DNA of 64,000 nucleotides, taken from Gillisia hiemivivida. Its GTDB lineage: Bacteria > Bacteroidota > Bacteroidia > Flavobacteriales > Flavobacteriaceae. The notes below the pieces were generated by a model. The model had not been told where the DNA came from, ran no database searches, and saw only the letters and a list, made by a program, of their open reading frames with translations. The first letter of the stretch is position 1; every line of letters starts with the position of its first letter. The translations under genes were made by a program, and so were the position numbers. The stretch lies in the NCBI RefSeq assembly GCF_007997295.1, contig NZ_VORY01000011.1, forward strand, positions 37,718-101,717. Reading direction: 5' to 3'. Below are positions 1 to 10,121 of this stretch, one piece after another.

Positions 1-1756
1 CAATAAGTTCAGCAGTTTTCTCACTATAAGGTTTTGTGAAGTTGTATTCACTTTGGCCTGAAGAATCATAAAAAGTAAGGTTTCCTATCTTATCATTTAA
101 TCCATAAATAGTAACCATTGCTCTAGCTTGCTTAGTAACTTTTTCTAAATCACTTAACGCACCTGTAGAAATTCTATTGAAGATGACTTTTTCAGCAGCT
201 CTACCACCTAGAGCAGCACACATTTCATCTAACATTTGCTCTGGGTGTACGATTAACCTTTCCTCTGGTAGGTACCATGCTGCCCCTAAGGATTGCCCTC
301 TTGGTACTATGGTAACTTTTACTAAAGGTGCGGCATGTTCTAACATCCAGCTTGCAGTGGCGTGTCCAGCTTCGTGATAAGCAATTGCTTTTTTCTCATC
401 TGGAGTAATAATCTTATTTTTCTTTTCAAGACCACCAACAATTCTATCTACGGCATCAAGAAAATCTTGTTTTCCTACTGCTTTATTTCCTTTTCTAGCA
501 GCAATTAAAGCCGCTTCGTTACAAACGTTTGCAATGTCTGCCCCAGAGAATCCTGGAGTTTGCCTAGCAAGAAATTCTATATCTAACTCGTCTGCTACTT
601 TTTTGATAGGGCGAAGGTGAACTTCAAATATTTCTCTACGTTCTCTTACATCTGGTAGATCAACATAGATTTGGCGGTCAAAACGTCCAGCTCTCATTAA
701 TGCCTTATCTAATACATCTGCACGGTTGGTTGCAGCAATAACAATAACATTCGTATTGGTTCCAAAACCATCCATCTCAGTTAGTAACTGATTTAGGGTG
801 TTTTCACGTTCATCATTAGATCCAGACATATTGCTCTTTCCTCTGGCTCTACCAATTGCATCAATCTCATCTATAAATATAATAGAAGGAGATTTTTCCT
901 TTGCTTGTTTAAAAAGATCACGTACTCTAGAAGCACCTACACCTACAAACATTTCTACGAAATCTGATCCAGATAGAGAGAAAAACGGCACTTTTGCCTC
1001 ACCGGCTACCGCTTTTGCTAATAAAGTTTTACCAGTTCCCGGAGGACCTACTAAAATAGCACCTTTTGGAATCTTACCACCTAGAGAGGTGTATTTTTCA
1101 GGAGTCTTTAAAAAGTCTACTATTTCCTGAATTTCTTCTTTTGCACCTTCTAATCCGGCAACATCTTTAAATGAAGTTTTAACATCGGTATTCTGATCAA
1201 ATAATTTTGCTTTGGATTTTCCGATGTTGAAGATCTGTCCTCCTGGACCACCTCCACCACCAGAGCTCATTTTTTTCATTATGAATATCCAAATTCCGAT
1301 GATTAGAACGAATGGTAACAAAGTTAGAATGATCTCACCAAACACATTAGATTCTGTGTTATAAGTCACAAAAGTATTTAAGTTGTTCTCAGCCTTTACT
1401 TCTTGAATTTGATTTTCGAAATTTTGTAGATCTCCAAATTCAAAGCTATAATCTGGGGAATCACCAGTAGCAAATAATTCGCCATCCTCTGATTTTTTAT
1501 GAATTTCCTTGGCTTTAGCTTCTTCAGTTAAATAAACCTTAGCTATTTTTTTATTTACAATTACTACTTTATTAACATCACCATCCTTCAGGTAGCTTTC
1601 AAACTCCGCAGGATTTGTTTTTGTTGGTTCATTGAACCCTGATCCACCAAAAAAATTGATACCTAAAAATATAATAATAATAGCCCCATAAATCCAGTAT
1701 GCACTAAATTTAGGTTTTTTAGGTTCTATTTTTTTATTTGGTTGTTTCTTCGCCAT
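1..1756 (-). CDS. ftsH: ATP-dependent zinc metalloprotease FtsH (C-terminus beyond window)
   Basis: This is the membrane-anchored AAA+ protease that degrades misfolded membrane proteins and short-lived regulators. The reading frame is open from an ATG at 1756 to the window edge, giving about 585 residues; only the C-terminal end of the M41 domain is missing. Visible in order: a basic N-terminus, a membrane segment near residues 20-37, an extracytoplasmic domain, a second membrane segment near 141-160 followed by a Gly-rich linker, Walker A GPPGTGKT near 235, Walker B with IFIDEID near 297, and the zinc motif HEAGH near 459. It lies 18 bases downstream of rsfS in the same direction, so the two are probably cotranscribed. 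The identification is certain. Confidence 0.97.
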   Translation of the reverse strand, partial: MAKKQPNKKIEPKKPKFSAYWIYGAIIIIFLGINFFGGSGFNEPTKTNPAEFESYLKDGDVNKVVIVNKKIAKVYLTEEAKAKEIHKKSEDGELFATGDSPDYSFEFGDLQNFENQIQEVKAENNLNTFVTYNTESNVFGEIILTLLPFVLIIGIWIFIMKKMSSGGGGGPGGQIFNIGKSKAKLFDQNTDVKTSFKDVAGLEGAKEEIQEIVDFLKTPEKYTSLGGKIPKGAILVGPPGTGKTLLAKAVAGEAKVPFFSLSGSDFVEMFVGVGASRVRDLFKQAKEKSPSIIFIDEIDAIGRARGKSNMSGSNDERENTLNQLLTEMDGFGTNTNVIVIAATNRADVLDKALMRAGRFDRQIYVDLPDVRERREIFEVHLRPIKKVADELDIEFLARQTPGFSGADIANVCNEAALIAARKGNKAVGKQDFLDAVDRIVGGLEKKNKIITPDEKKAIAYHEAGHATASWMLEHAAPLVKVTIVPRGQSLGAAWYLPEERLIVHPEQMLDEMCAALGGRAAEKVIFNRISTGALSDLEKVTKQARAMVTIYGLNDKIGNLTFYDSSGQSEYNFTKPYSEKTAELI

Positions 1757-1774
1757 TCTTCTTTAATTAGTTTT

Positions 1775-2146
1775 TTAATACTTTGTTTCGATCGAGGTCA
1801 ATTTTGCATCTCCCCATAAACTCTCAATATCATAATATTCCCTAATGTGTTTCTGGAATACATGAACTACTACGTTTACATAATCCATTAAGATCCACTC
1901 GGCGTTATCACTTCCTTCTATATGCCAAGGTTTGTCTTTTAAAGATTTGCTTACGGTTTTTTGTACGGAGCTTACAATGGCATTTACCTGTGTATTTGAA
2001 GTACCATTACAGATAATGAAATAATCACAAACAGTGTTTTCAATTTCCCTTAAGTCAAGAATATCAATATCGTTTCCTTTAACTTCTTCTATTCCTTTTA
2101 TGATATGAGCAATAAGTTGATCGTTGTTCGTTTCTTTTTTTGCCAT
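1775..2146 (-). CDS. rsfS: Ribosomal silencing factor RsfS
   Basis: RsfS (Iojap family, DUF143) binds ribosomal protein uL14 and blocks subunit joining under starvation. The 123-residue product has the family core, including the DYFIICNGTSN and WHIEG segments, and is of normal length. I chose the ATG at 2146 (MAKKETNN); an upstream ATG at 2167 would add seven residues that do not resemble the family. It precedes ftsH, a common arrangement in Flavobacteriia as far as I recall. It is divergent from birA across a 94-base gap. Confidence 0.93.
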   Translation of the reverse strand: MAKKETNNDQLIAHIIKGIEEVKGNDIDILDLREIENTVCDYFIICNGTSNTQVNAIVSSVQKTVSKSLKDKPWHIEGSDNAEWILMDYVNVVVHVFQKHIREYYDIESLWGDAKLTSIETKY

Positions 2147-2240
2147 TAAATTTATTTCTTTACGCAAAGTTATTACTTTTTAGTCTTTTTAATGGTCTGT
2201 TACAATAAACATTTAACACCATTCTTAACTACATTTATAT

Positions 2241-2972
2241 ATGCATATTATCAAAGTTAATGCCACCGAGTCTACTAATTCATTGGCAAGAGAATGGTTT
2301 AATACGAATAAAAATGATTCCTCAATTTGTATTGTTGCCAGCAATCAAACTTCTGGGAGAGGACAACGTGGAGCATCATGGGTTTCTAATGCGGGAGAAA
2401 ACCTGACCTTTAGTGTTATTTACCCTAAACCAAGTGTGGAAATTAGCGACCAATTCTTGATTAGTGCGGCCGTTGGATTGCAAATTATTAAGGCGTTAAA
2501 GCAATTGAAAATTAACAATTTAAAGTTGAAATGGCCTAACGACATTATGGCAGATAGCTACAAAATAGGTGGCGTGCTCATTGAGAATATTTTGCAAAAC
2601 AATGTTATAAGTGCTAGTATTATTGGGATTGGACTTAATATTAATCAAGTTCACTTCCCAGATCTTCCTAAAGCAGCTTCTTTAAAGAATCTTACTGGAA
2701 CCATTTATTCTACGGAAGAAGTTCTCTCCAATGTTTTAGAGCAGCTTGAGAAAATGATAGTATCTAAGGATAAGTCGTTTTTTGAAAATGTTCATGAAGA
2801 TTATGAAGCTAATTTATTTCGAAATAATAAAGCTTCCACCTTTCAATTAAAAGATGGAAGCTTTATTGTTGGTATTATCTTAGGGGTCACCCCATCTGGT
2901 CTTCTTAGATTAAAAGTTGAAGATGAAGAAATACGTACTTTCGATCTTAAGGAGCTTAAATTGCTCTTCTAA
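2241..2972 (+). CDS. birA: Biotin--[acetyl-CoA-carboxylase] ligase
   Basis: This enzyme activates biotin with ATP and attaches it to the lysine of biotin carboxyl carrier domains. The biotin/AMP loop GRGQRG (near residues 39-44) and KWPNDI (near 100) are visible, followed by a C-terminal SH3-like domain. At 243 residues it has only the catalytic and C-terminal domains. The N-terminal helix-turn-helix of the E. coli protein is absent, so it should not act as a biotin-operon repressor. A likely client is the pyruvate carboxylase at 16393-19842. Its 3' end overlaps the convergent SRPBCC gene by four bases. Confidence 0.94.
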   Translation: MHIIKVNATESTNSLAREWFNTNKNDSSICIVASNQTSGRGQRGASWVSNAGENLTFSVIYPKPSVEISDQFLISAAVGLQIIKALKQLKINNLKLKWPNDIMADSYKIGGVLIENILQNNVISASIIGIGLNINQVHFPDLPKAASLKNLTGTIYSTEEVLSNVLEQLEKMIVSKDKSFFENVHEDYEANLFRNNKASTFQLKDGSFIVGIILGVTPSGLLRLKVEDEEIRTFDLKELKLLF

Positions 2973-3358
2973 AGAGTAGATATGTTTTCGCTAAGTGTAG
3001 TGATAAATTTCTTTAGTGGGCTCTTTGCCATCATTGCCACCATTGCATTGAATTTCCCGTCGAACAATAATTGAGCATCACTATTATCGCCATTTTGTTC
3101 GATAATAATATTTAATGAAAAATTGAATTTATCTGATGTAGATCCTAAAACAACTAATTCTGGTTCTACAGTTTCTTTTATGGCCAATTCTATTTCAGGC
3201 ATTCCTTTTAAACCAAAAAGGAATGTGTTAGGCTTGGTAACTTCAAATTTTTCTATACTTTCTGGCATTAATTGTTTGTAATTCTCTACTTCAATTAGAA
3301 AATTATATAATTCTTGCTGACTCTTTTTTGTGGTAACTTTTGGACTTTCTAAATTCAT
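2969..3358 (-). CDS. SRPBCC-fold protein, orotate phosphoribosyltransferase-linked
   Basis: A 129-residue soluble protein without a signal peptide. The pattern of an N-terminal strand, a helix around YNFLIEVENYKQLMP, a run of strands and a long C-terminal helix fits the START/Bet v1 (SRPBCC) fold, which binds hydrophobic ligands in an internal cavity. No ligand can be inferred. It starts one base downstream of the pyrE stop codon, so it is translated from the pyrE mRNA; this pairing recurs in Flavobacteriia as far as I know. The function is unknown. Confidence 0.8.
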   Translation of the reverse strand: MNLESPKVTTKKSQQELYNFLIEVENYKQLMPESIEKFEVTKPNTFLFGLKGMPEIELAIKETVEPELVVLGSTSDKFNFSLNIIIEQNGDNSDAQLLFDGKFNAMVAMMAKSPLKKFITTLSENISTL

Positions 3359-3359
3359 A

Positions 3360-4001
3360 TTATTGGTTCCATTTACTGGGATCTTGTCTCCAGGTTTTTA
3401 ATGTTTCTGCCTCTTCGGCATTGATGTAATTCGTTTTTAAAGCAGTTTCTATTAAATGCTCGTAATTCCCCAAGGTATGTAAATCGACCTTTGCTTCTTT
3501 AAAATTTTCTTCAGCAATATCAAAACCATAAGTAAAGATTGCAAGTAAACCTTTTATGTTCACGTTGGCTTCTTTTAAGGCTTTTACCGCATTAATACTG
3601 CTTCCGCCGGTACTAATTAGGTCTTCAATTACCACTACATTTTGTCCGCTCTCCAAATGTCCTTCTATCTGGTTTTTTCTTCCATGGCCTTTAGCTTCTG
3701 GTCTTACATAAACAAAAGGAAGACTCATATACTCTGCCACCAACATACCAATACCTATGGCTCCGGTAGCAACTCCGGCTATCACATCTGGCTTTCCATA
3801 AAGATCCTCAATTTGTTTAGCAAATTGTTCTCTTATGTAATTCCTAATAATAGGGTATGAAAGGATTATTCTATTATCGCAATAGATTGGCGATTTCCAA
3901 CCACTGGCCCAAGTGAAAGGTTGTTGCGGTTCTAATTTAATTGCTTTAATTTGCAACAGCAATTCAGCTGTTTTAATTGCTGTCTCTTTATTTAAAATCA
4001 T
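3360..4001 (-). CDS. pyrE: Orotate phosphoribosyltransferase
   Basis: PyrE converts orotate and PRPP to orotidine monophosphate in de novo pyrimidine synthesis. The PRPP-binding motif VVVIEDLISTGGSS lies near residues 121-134, and the substrate segment WKSPIYCDNR near 34-43. I chose the ATG at 4001 (MILNKETA, 213 residues), which matches the family length. A longer frame reaching 4103 would run through the divergent NUDIX gene and is not credible. A TACATTTG box ends four bases before the start, suggesting a leaderless mRNA. The window also holds pyrD (38147-39175), encoding the preceding step. Confidence 0.96.
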   Translation of the reverse strand: MILNKETAIKTAELLLQIKAIKLEPQQPFTWASGWKSPIYCDNRIILSYPIIRNYIREQFAKQIEDLYGKPDVIAGVATGAIGIGMLVAEYMSLPFVYVRPEAKGHGRKNQIEGHLESGQNVVVIEDLISTGGSSINAVKALKEANVNIKGLLAIFTYGFDIAEENFKEAKVDLHTLGNYEHLIETALKTNYINAEEAETLKTWRQDPSKWNQ

Positions 4002-4005
4002 AATG

Positions 4006-4013
4006 CAAATGTA
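4006..4013 (-). promoter_or_regulatory. Bacteroidota -7 box for pyrE inside the divergent gene
   Basis: Read on the minus strand, TACATTTG fits the Bacteroidota consensus TAnnTTTG exactly. It ends four bases before the pyrE ATG, so transcription would start at or next to the start codon. It lies within the first codons of the NUDIX gene. No clear TTTG is seen 19 bases upstream. Confidence 0.5.
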
Positions 4014-4632
4014 TAAAGTTTTTGTAAATGATATCCCTATTATTCTTTCAACTAAGAAAGAAATAGGTGAAAAGTACAGTGCCTTTCCGATTAAAACGGT
4101 CAAGCTGAAACAAATTATCCAGAAAATAAATGATGGAGAATTATTATATGTGAATCTTTATCATAAAAATGAAGAAAAGCTTTTTAAGCATCTTCTAAAA
4201 AAACTTCCTGTTGTTACTGCTGCTGGCGGAATGGTCTTTAATGAAAATAAAGACATCTTATTTATCTACCGTAATAAGCGATGGGACTTGCCGAAAGGGA
4301 AGACCGAAAAGTCTGAAAGTCTAGAAGAATCTGCTATAAGAGAAGTGGAGGAGGAAACCGGTGTTCAGGATCTTGAAATTGTGAGATTCATTAGAAAAAC
4401 CTATCATATTTTCAAACGTAAAGATAAATATAGATTGAAGGTGACCCATTGGTATGAGATGAAAACTTCATATACAGGTGAATTAATTCCTGAGCATTCA
4501 GAAGGGATCAAAAAAGCAAAATGGAAGAATTTTGCTAAGACTCAAAAAGCACTGACAAAATCCTATGCAAACATTAAATTATTATTCCCAAAAGAATATT
4601 TAACGACTCACCCTAAAGACAGGGTAGCGTAA
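4009..4632 (+). CDS. NUDIX hydrolase
   Basis: A NUDIX-family pyrophosphohydrolase of about 207 residues; the substrate is unknown. The NUDIX box is intact in the second half (glycine of LPKGK, then REVEEETG), preceded by AAGGMVFN at the start of the domain. The N-terminal 65 residues form an extra region seen in flavobacterial homologues. Either ATG, at 4003 or 4009, could be the start; I prefer 4009. The first codons face pyrE with only seven bases between start codons. The last 33 bases overlap the convergent M14 peptidase gene. Confidence 0.88.
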   Translation: MYKVFVNDIPIILSTKKEIGEKYSAFPIKTVKLKQIIQKINDGELLYVNLYHKNEEKLFKHLLKKLPVVTAAGGMVFNENKDILFIYRNKRWDLPKGKTEKSESLEESAIREVEEETGVQDLEIVRFIRKTYHIFKRKDKYRLKVTHWYEMKTSYTGELIPEHSEGIKKAKWKNFAKTQKALTKSYANIKLLFPKEYLTTHPKDRVA

Positions 4633-6351
4633 ATAGGCTTTTTCCTTATGCTCAGATTTTTCATACAACCAGTCCAATTGGGCATAAGAATCTTTGGAAA
4701 ACTCCGAGTCAGATCTCTTCTTTTTCTGAAATTCATCATTTAAAGCAGGGTCTTTATCTAGTAGTTCTTTCGCGAGATCTTCGAAAACATATGGTGAAAA
4801 TCCTTCTTTTTGCTCAAGAACGGTATCGAAAAAGTTCCAATTAAAAAACGAATCTGAAGTAGTTGGCTCCAGTGTTTCCAGTAAATAGCGAACAGAAGGC
4901 TGAAAGCTCTTTATATAGAAATCCCCTTTTCTGAAATTAATACTGTCTTTTGTGGAGCTTATCTTAGTCTCGAAATGAGGATAGTGTCCCTCATAAGGGT
5001 TTGGATAGGTTTTATAATCTTCAATATTATAGATCTCCACCAACATAGTAGTGTCTTTTTTAAATGGGGTCATTTCCACATTATTGGTTTTTAAAATATC
5101 TATAACATTCCACCAGCCTTGCGGAATAACATATGCCCTTGGAATTTCAATCTGGTCTTGAGAAACGAAATTATTATAATAGTCTATTTCTTTTTTGAAA
5201 GGCTTTGTTCTGTCATATTTCAACCTAGAGCTTCCGGTAACTTCACTTGTAATTACTTCTCCTTCGTATCCTTTAAATTGAAGCTTGCTAATATTTGTGC
5301 TATCAACTTTGAAATTCACTGGGTAAAAACGCTCTGTTAAATATTTTCTCTGTGCTCTGGCTCTAAGATCTTTAATCTTTTCTCTATCCCTTTCAACAAT
5401 ATCTATAATAGATCGTAAAGCTCTATAAGTCCCCATAACTCTCTTTTTGTATGGCTTAAGCATATGAGTTTCTATCATTAGTCCTAAAGTGTTCCATAAG
5501 GCTGCATAGCCGGTAGAATATTTTGGAGTATCCATGAACTGAGTAAATCCTTTTTCCGGCACATCGTTATGAACATTTACATAAGGCGTAATATCCCATT
5601 CATTTTCCCATAAGGAAGCCTGCAAAGATGGCATCATCTTGTCATTAAGATAATCTCCTAATTCTCCGCCAAGTTTATTATGTTGTGTAAAAAGATGGGT
5701 GAGCGTATATTGATAATCTGCACCATTACTTACATGAGTATCTACAAAAACATCTGGTTTCACATTATGAAAGATCTCAGAAAAACTCCTGGTATTTTTT
5801 GTGTCGGCTTTTATAAAGTCACGATTAAGATCGTAATTACGGGCATTCCCTCTAAAGCCATATTCTTCAGGTCCATTTTGATTTACTCTCGTATTGGAAT
5901 TTCTATTAAGTGCACCGCCAATGTTATACACGGGAATAGTTGCAATTATGGTATTATTTGGTACTGTAATAGAATCCTGCGCTAAATCTCGAAAAAGCAT
6001 CATAGTGGCATCTATGCCGTCGCTTTCCCCGGGATGAATGCCATTATTTATTAAAATTATGGTGTACTTTTCTCTAACTTCATCAAAGTTGAAATTTTCA
6101 GTAGGACTAAAAACTGCTAAATGTAAAGGTTCACCGCTATCGGTTTTTCCGAATTCTTTCAACTGGATAGATGTATAGGCATCATCTAATTCCTTATAAT
6201 AGTTTATAATTTCTGGATAAGTAGGGGTTTGTGTTCCATCTGATTTTTCGAAAACTGTCTCAAAATCATACTCCTTGACTAGCTTATATTTAGATAAATC
6301 ACACGAGACAAAAACGCAAACTACTAGGGAGACTATAAAAATTTTCTTCAT
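4600..6351 (-). CDS. M14 family zinc carboxypeptidase-like lipoprotein
   Basis: A 583-residue protein with a lipoprotein signal peptide (VCVFVSC, lipidated Cys near residue 17). Zinc-ligand motif HPGESDG lies near residue 110 and the downstream ligand in DTHVSNG near 205, both expected for M14 metallocarboxypeptidases. ETHML near 293 could carry the catalytic glutamate. The long C-terminal part is probably a beta-sandwich extension. It should act on the cell surface or in the periplasm on peptides or peptidoglycan stems; the substrate is not evident. It is a single gene, convergent with the NUDIX gene. Confidence 0.85.
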   Translation of the reverse strand: MKKIFIVSLVVCVFVSCDLSKYKLVKEYDFETVFEKSDGTQTPTYPEIINYYKELDDAYTSIQLKEFGKTDSGEPLHLAVFSPTENFNFDEVREKYTIILINNGIHPGESDGIDATMMLFRDLAQDSITVPNNTIIATIPVYNIGGALNRNSNTRVNQNGPEEYGFRGNARNYDLNRDFIKADTKNTRSFSEIFHNVKPDVFVDTHVSNGADYQYTLTHLFTQHNKLGGELGDYLNDKMMPSLQASLWENEWDITPYVNVHNDVPEKGFTQFMDTPKYSTGYAALWNTLGLMIETHMLKPYKKRVMGTYRALRSIIDIVERDREKIKDLRARAQRKYLTERFYPVNFKVDSTNISKLQFKGYEGEVITSEVTGSSRLKYDRTKPFKKEIDYYNNFVSQDQIEIPRAYVIPQGWWNVIDILKTNNVEMTPFKKDTTMLVEIYNIEDYKTYPNPYEGHYPHFETKISSTKDSINFRKGDFYIKSFQPSVRYLLETLEPTTSDSFFNWNFFDTVLEQKEGFSPYVFEDLAKELLDKDPALNDEFQKKKRSDSEFSKDSYAQLDWLYEKSEHKEKAYLRYPVFRVSR

Positions 6352-6518
6352 AAGAAATAATCCATTTTACGCTATAAACTTAGTTAAAACTGCAACGGTA
6401 GCCAAAACTATTATATTGGAGCTTGTTTTTATGAAAGTAGTTAAAGTAAACCTAATGCTCACATAATATTTTAATGCATTTAAATTATAACCTATTTTTA
6501 ATTTTTAATTAAAAAGCT

Positions 6519-7802
6519 ATGAGAAATATTACGTTTAGTTTGCTACTTGTTGGGGTTGCTTTAACCTCCTGCGCCCAAATGAAAGGGGTAAAGGAATTTA
6601 ATGAGCAAGAGAAGCAGGAGTTGTCACAACGTCCTGCAAATATAGTGGAAACTGCAGTTGGGAAGCTAGAGATCCCGGCTCCATTTCACTCCAAGTCTAT
6701 CCAAAAAGTAAGTAAAGTTGTTGGATGGAAAGAAGGAGAAATGCCAAAAGCGCCAGAAGGTTTTAAAGTAGAAATATTTGCAGATGGATTTGAGCATCCA
6801 CGTTGGACTTATGTAGCACCAAATAATGATGTTTTCGTTGTAGAATCTAATACAAGAAATAGTGCTAATAGGGTTACTATTTTAAGAGATCAGGATGAAG
6901 ATGGCGTTTTTGAACATCGCGGTGCTTTTAAAGAGGGATTAAATCAGCCTTTTGGGATGTTGGCTTTAGGTGACTATTTCTATATTGCCAATACAGATGG
7001 TCTATATAGATTTCCCTACAAAGAAGGAGATCTAAAGCTAGAATCTGAAGGTGAAAAAATTGTAGATCTTCCGGCTGGAGGGTATAATAATCACTGGACA
7101 AGAAACTTGCTAGCAAATGAAGATGGCAGTAAAATTTATATCTCTGTAGGTTCTGCGAGTAATGTTGGAGAATATGGCATGGATAAAGAAGTAAGAAGAG
7201 CAGGGGTATTGGAAATTAATCCTGACGGTTCTGGAGAGCAGGTTTATGCAAGCGGAATTAGAAACCCAGTTGGGATGGATTGGAATCCAGTTACCGGAGA
7301 ACTGTGGACTGCGGTTAATGAAAGAGATAAATTAGGTAACAACTTAGTGCCAGATTATATTACAAGTGTAAAAAAAGGAGGATGGTATGGATGGCCATAT
7401 TCTTATTATGGACAAATTAAAGATCCTCGATGGGAAGACAACCCGCATAATGATCTAGTAGAAAAATCTATTATGCCAGATGTGTCTGTAGGACCACATA
7501 CGGCCTCTTTAGGGTTTACATTCTATACGCAGGATGCTTTTCCTGAAAAATATAAGAATGGCGCTTTTGTAGGTCAACATGGTTCCTGGAACCGAGATCC
7601 GCTATCTGGATATAAGGTTGTTTTTGTGCCATTTGTAAATGGACAACCACAACCACCAGAGGATTTCTTAACAGGATTTATAGCAAATGAAGAAACGGGA
7701 GAAGTACATGGAAGACCTGTTGGCGTAACTACGCTGCCTGATGGTTCTTTATTGGTAAATGATGATGACTCTAATGTGATCTGGAAAGTTTCTGCAGAAT
7801 AA
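6519..7802 (+). CDS. PQQ-dependent sugar dehydrogenase-like (sorbosone dehydrogenase family) lipoprotein
   Basis: A 427-residue six-bladed beta-propeller of the soluble glucose/sorbosone dehydrogenase family. The signal peptide ends in a lipobox (VALTSC). Family segments include FEHPRWTYVAPN at the first blade, the GIRNPVGMDWNP blade, and GQHGSWNRDP near the C-terminus. Members oxidise aldose sugars using PQQ, although many Bacteroidota versions are not proven enzymes. Only 11 bases separate it from the following TonB receptor, suggesting one operon. PQQ or a sugar may enter through that receptor (inference). Confidence 0.87.
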   Translation: MRNITFSLLLVGVALTSCAQMKGVKEFNEQEKQELSQRPANIVETAVGKLEIPAPFHSKSIQKVSKVVGWKEGEMPKAPEGFKVEIFADGFEHPRWTYVAPNNDVFVVESNTRNSANRVTILRDQDEDGVFEHRGAFKEGLNQPFGMLALGDYFYIANTDGLYRFPYKEGDLKLESEGEKIVDLPAGGYNNHWTRNLLANEDGSKIYISVGSASNVGEYGMDKEVRRAGVLEINPDGSGEQVYASGIRNPVGMDWNPVTGELWTAVNERDKLGNNLVPDYITSVKKGGWYGWPYSYYGQIKDPRWEDNPHNDLVEKSIMPDVSVGPHTASLGFTFYTQDAFPEKYKNGAFVGQHGSWNRDPLSGYKVVFVPFVNGQPQPPEDFLTGFIANEETGEVHGRPVGVTTLPDGSLLVNDDDSNVIWKVSAE

Positions 7803-7813
7803 AACACCTACTA

Positions 7814-10102
7814 TTGAAGAAATTTATTTTTGTTGTAATCTTACTATTTAGTATTGCTGATGCTTCAGCACAAGTGGTAAAAGGTAAAATAGTTGACGCC
7901 ACAACGTCAGAACCAATCGAAAATGCAAAGGTTTTTGAAAGTGCTTCTGAAGTTGTTGCTTTTTCTGATTCGAATGGGAACTTTGAAATAGAAATTCAAA
8001 ATATTAGTATCTCGTTGGAGATTTCAGCGCTGGGATATCTTTCTGGTAAATATGAAGGAGTACCTGATTCGATTTTTACAATTTCATTAATTCCGGCCAG
8101 AGAAAATCTTTCCGAAGTAATTGTAAATGGAGCTCTTATTTCAAAAACATTACAGAGTACTCCAGCTGCAATAAGTATTTTAACTAGTGGAGATCTTCAG
8201 AAAAAAGATGATTTCAACTTCGCTCAAGTCTTCAATACCGTTCCTGGAGTTTATGTAAATCAGGGAGCTTTGAATACAACCAAATTAAATATTCGGGGAA
8301 TTGGCGCTCGCTCGCAATATAGTACCAATAGAATTCAGGCGTATTTCAACGGGATTCCATTAACCACCGGAGAAGGAGAATTAACTTTGGATGATTTTGA
8401 TTCTGAAGCCATCTCTAAGATTGAAATTATTAAAGGTCCTACCTCGAGTATATTTGGAGCTGGATTGGGCGGAGTAATCAATATGTATGCTGGTAATGCT
8501 GAAATAAATAAAACCCAAATTGGAATTTCTTCACAAGTAGGTAGTTTTGATACTAATAAAAAAACGATCTCGGCATCTCATGGAACAGAGAATACTTCTT
8601 TATTTGCCAGTTTCAGTGATCTGGAAAGTGATGGTTACAGGGAAAATGGCTCTTATAAAAGACAATCAGGATTAATTAATGCCAACGTTTTTACTGAAAA
8701 TGGAAACAAGCTTTCCTTTCTCGGGAATTTTACAAAACTAAAAGCATTTATCCCGAGTTCCCTAAATGAAAACGATTATTTGAATGACCCTGAAAAAGCC
8801 GCTTTTACATGGGGAAGTTCAAAAGGATTTGAATCTTATGAGAGAGGATTGCTTGGGATCTCCTATTTACACCACTTATCTAACAGTCTTACAAATTTAA
8901 CGAGCATCTTCGTGAATTTTCGAGATGCATATGAGCCAAGACCTTTTAATATTTTAAAAGAAGAAAGAGTGGCAACCGGAGCTAGAACCAAATTTAATCT
9001 TAAAATGGATGTATTTGAACTAGCTTCAGAATTAAGCTTTGGTGCCGAGTATTACAAAGAGTGGTATAATATGCAAACTTTTGAGAACTTATATCAGGAT
9101 TTTGAAGATCGTGGCAGCGTGTTAGGAATTCTTTTGAGCAATAATGAGCAGGACAGAAGTTATGCTAATTTCTTTGGTCAGCTAAATTTGGAACTTTCTA
9201 AGAATTTAAATCTGGAAACCGGTTTCAATGTGAATACTACTAATTATAGCTTAAAAGATCTTTTTGTTCAAGATGAAATAGATCAGTCGGGAGATTATAG
9301 CTTTAAAACGGTCTTCTCTCCAAGAATAGGCTTGTCTTATGAAATTGAAAAAGGAAAAAATTTATATACTTCTATAAGTCATGGGTTTTCAACTCCAACA
9401 GTTGAAGAAACCTTAACTCCGGAAGGACAAATAAATACCGATCTGAAACCGGAGACTGGAATAAACTATGAAGTAGGTTTTAAAGGCAATTGGTTCAATA
9501 ATAAATTATATACAGAAGTTGCTTTGTATTCTATTCAGATAGAAAATTTACTAGTGGCTCAAAGAATCTCCGAAGATCAATATGTAGGGATCAATGCAGG
9601 GAAGACAAACCATAACGGAATTGAAACTACTATTAGATATAATTTTGATTTGTCCTCTAAAATTAAAATTCAATCTTACTTCAATGCTGCTTTAAATTAT
9701 TTTGAATTTGAAGAATTTATTAATCGAGATATAGATTTTAGCGGAAACACTTTGCCTGGAGTTCCAAAAAGTACTTTGAACACAGGCTTTGAATTAAATT
9801 ATGGAAGGAACTTTTCCATTTACACCAATCTCTTAGCAGTCGGAGAAATACTATTGAATGATGCAAATTCTTTGAGCACAGAAAATTATCAGGTATTGGA
9901 TATAAAAGCCCGATATGATTTTAAAATCGTTAAAAATTTAGAATCTAATATTTCTGCGGGGATCAATAATGTATTGGATGAAAAATATGCTTCTAGTGTA
10001 TTGCCAAATGCAGTGGGGTTTGGAAATTCAGCTCCACGATATTATTATCCTGGAAATCCAAGGAATTACTTTGTAGGTGTTGGGTTGAACTATGTGTTCT
10101 AA
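7814..10102 (+). CDS. TonB-dependent outer-membrane receptor (siderophore/vitamin type)
   Basis: A 762-residue receptor. The signal peptide ends at about residue 20 (ADASAQ), followed by a carboxypeptidase-regulatory-like domain (20-95), a plug domain (about 110-220, with IEIIKGPTSSIFGAG) and a 22-strand barrel ending in the aromatic C-terminus NYVF. The start is TTG at 7814, the only start that keeps the signal peptide. It has no SusD partner, so polysaccharide uptake is unlikely; a small ligand such as a metal chelate or cofactor fits better. It is cotranscribed with the dehydrogenase upstream. Confidence 0.9.
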   Translation: MKKFIFVVILLFSIADASAQVVKGKIVDATTSEPIENAKVFESASEVVAFSDSNGNFEIEIQNISISLEISALGYLSGKYEGVPDSIFTISLIPARENLSEVIVNGALISKTLQSTPAAISILTSGDLQKKDDFNFAQVFNTVPGVYVNQGALNTTKLNIRGIGARSQYSTNRIQAYFNGIPLTTGEGELTLDDFDSEAISKIEIIKGPTSSIFGAGLGGVINMYAGNAEINKTQIGISSQVGSFDTNKKTISASHGTENTSLFASFSDLESDGYRENGSYKRQSGLINANVFTENGNKLSFLGNFTKLKAFIPSSLNENDYLNDPEKAAFTWGSSKGFESYERGLLGISYLHHLSNSLTNLTSIFVNFRDAYEPRPFNILKEERVATGARTKFNLKMDVFELASELSFGAEYYKEWYNMQTFENLYQDFEDRGSVLGILLSNNEQDRSYANFFGQLNLELSKNLNLETGFNVNTTNYSLKDLFVQDEIDQSGDYSFKTVFSPRIGLSYEIEKGKNLYTSISHGFSTPTVEETLTPEGQINTDLKPETGINYEVGFKGNWFNNKLYTEVALYSIQIENLLVAQRISEDQYVGINAGKTNHNGIETTIRYNFDLSSKIKIQSYFNAALNYFEFEEFINRDIDFSGNTLPGVPKSTLNTGFELNYGRNFSIYTNLLAVGEILLNDANSLSTENYQVLDIKARYDFKIVKNLESNISAGINNVLDEKYASSVLPNAVGFGNSAPRYYYPGNPRNYFVGVGLNYVF

Positions 10103-10121
10103 TGAATAATATTGTATAACT

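Noticed and set aside
2241..2972. BirA as a biotin-responsive repressor
   Set aside because: The protein lacks the N-terminal helix-turn-helix needed for that role.
3360..4103. Longer pyrE starting at 4103
   Set aside because: The extra 34 residues are antisense to the NUDIX gene and do not match the family; ATG 4001 gives the normal length.
6519..10102. Polysaccharide utilisation locus
   Set aside because: The TonB receptor has no SusD-like partner and there are no glycoside hydrolases next to it.
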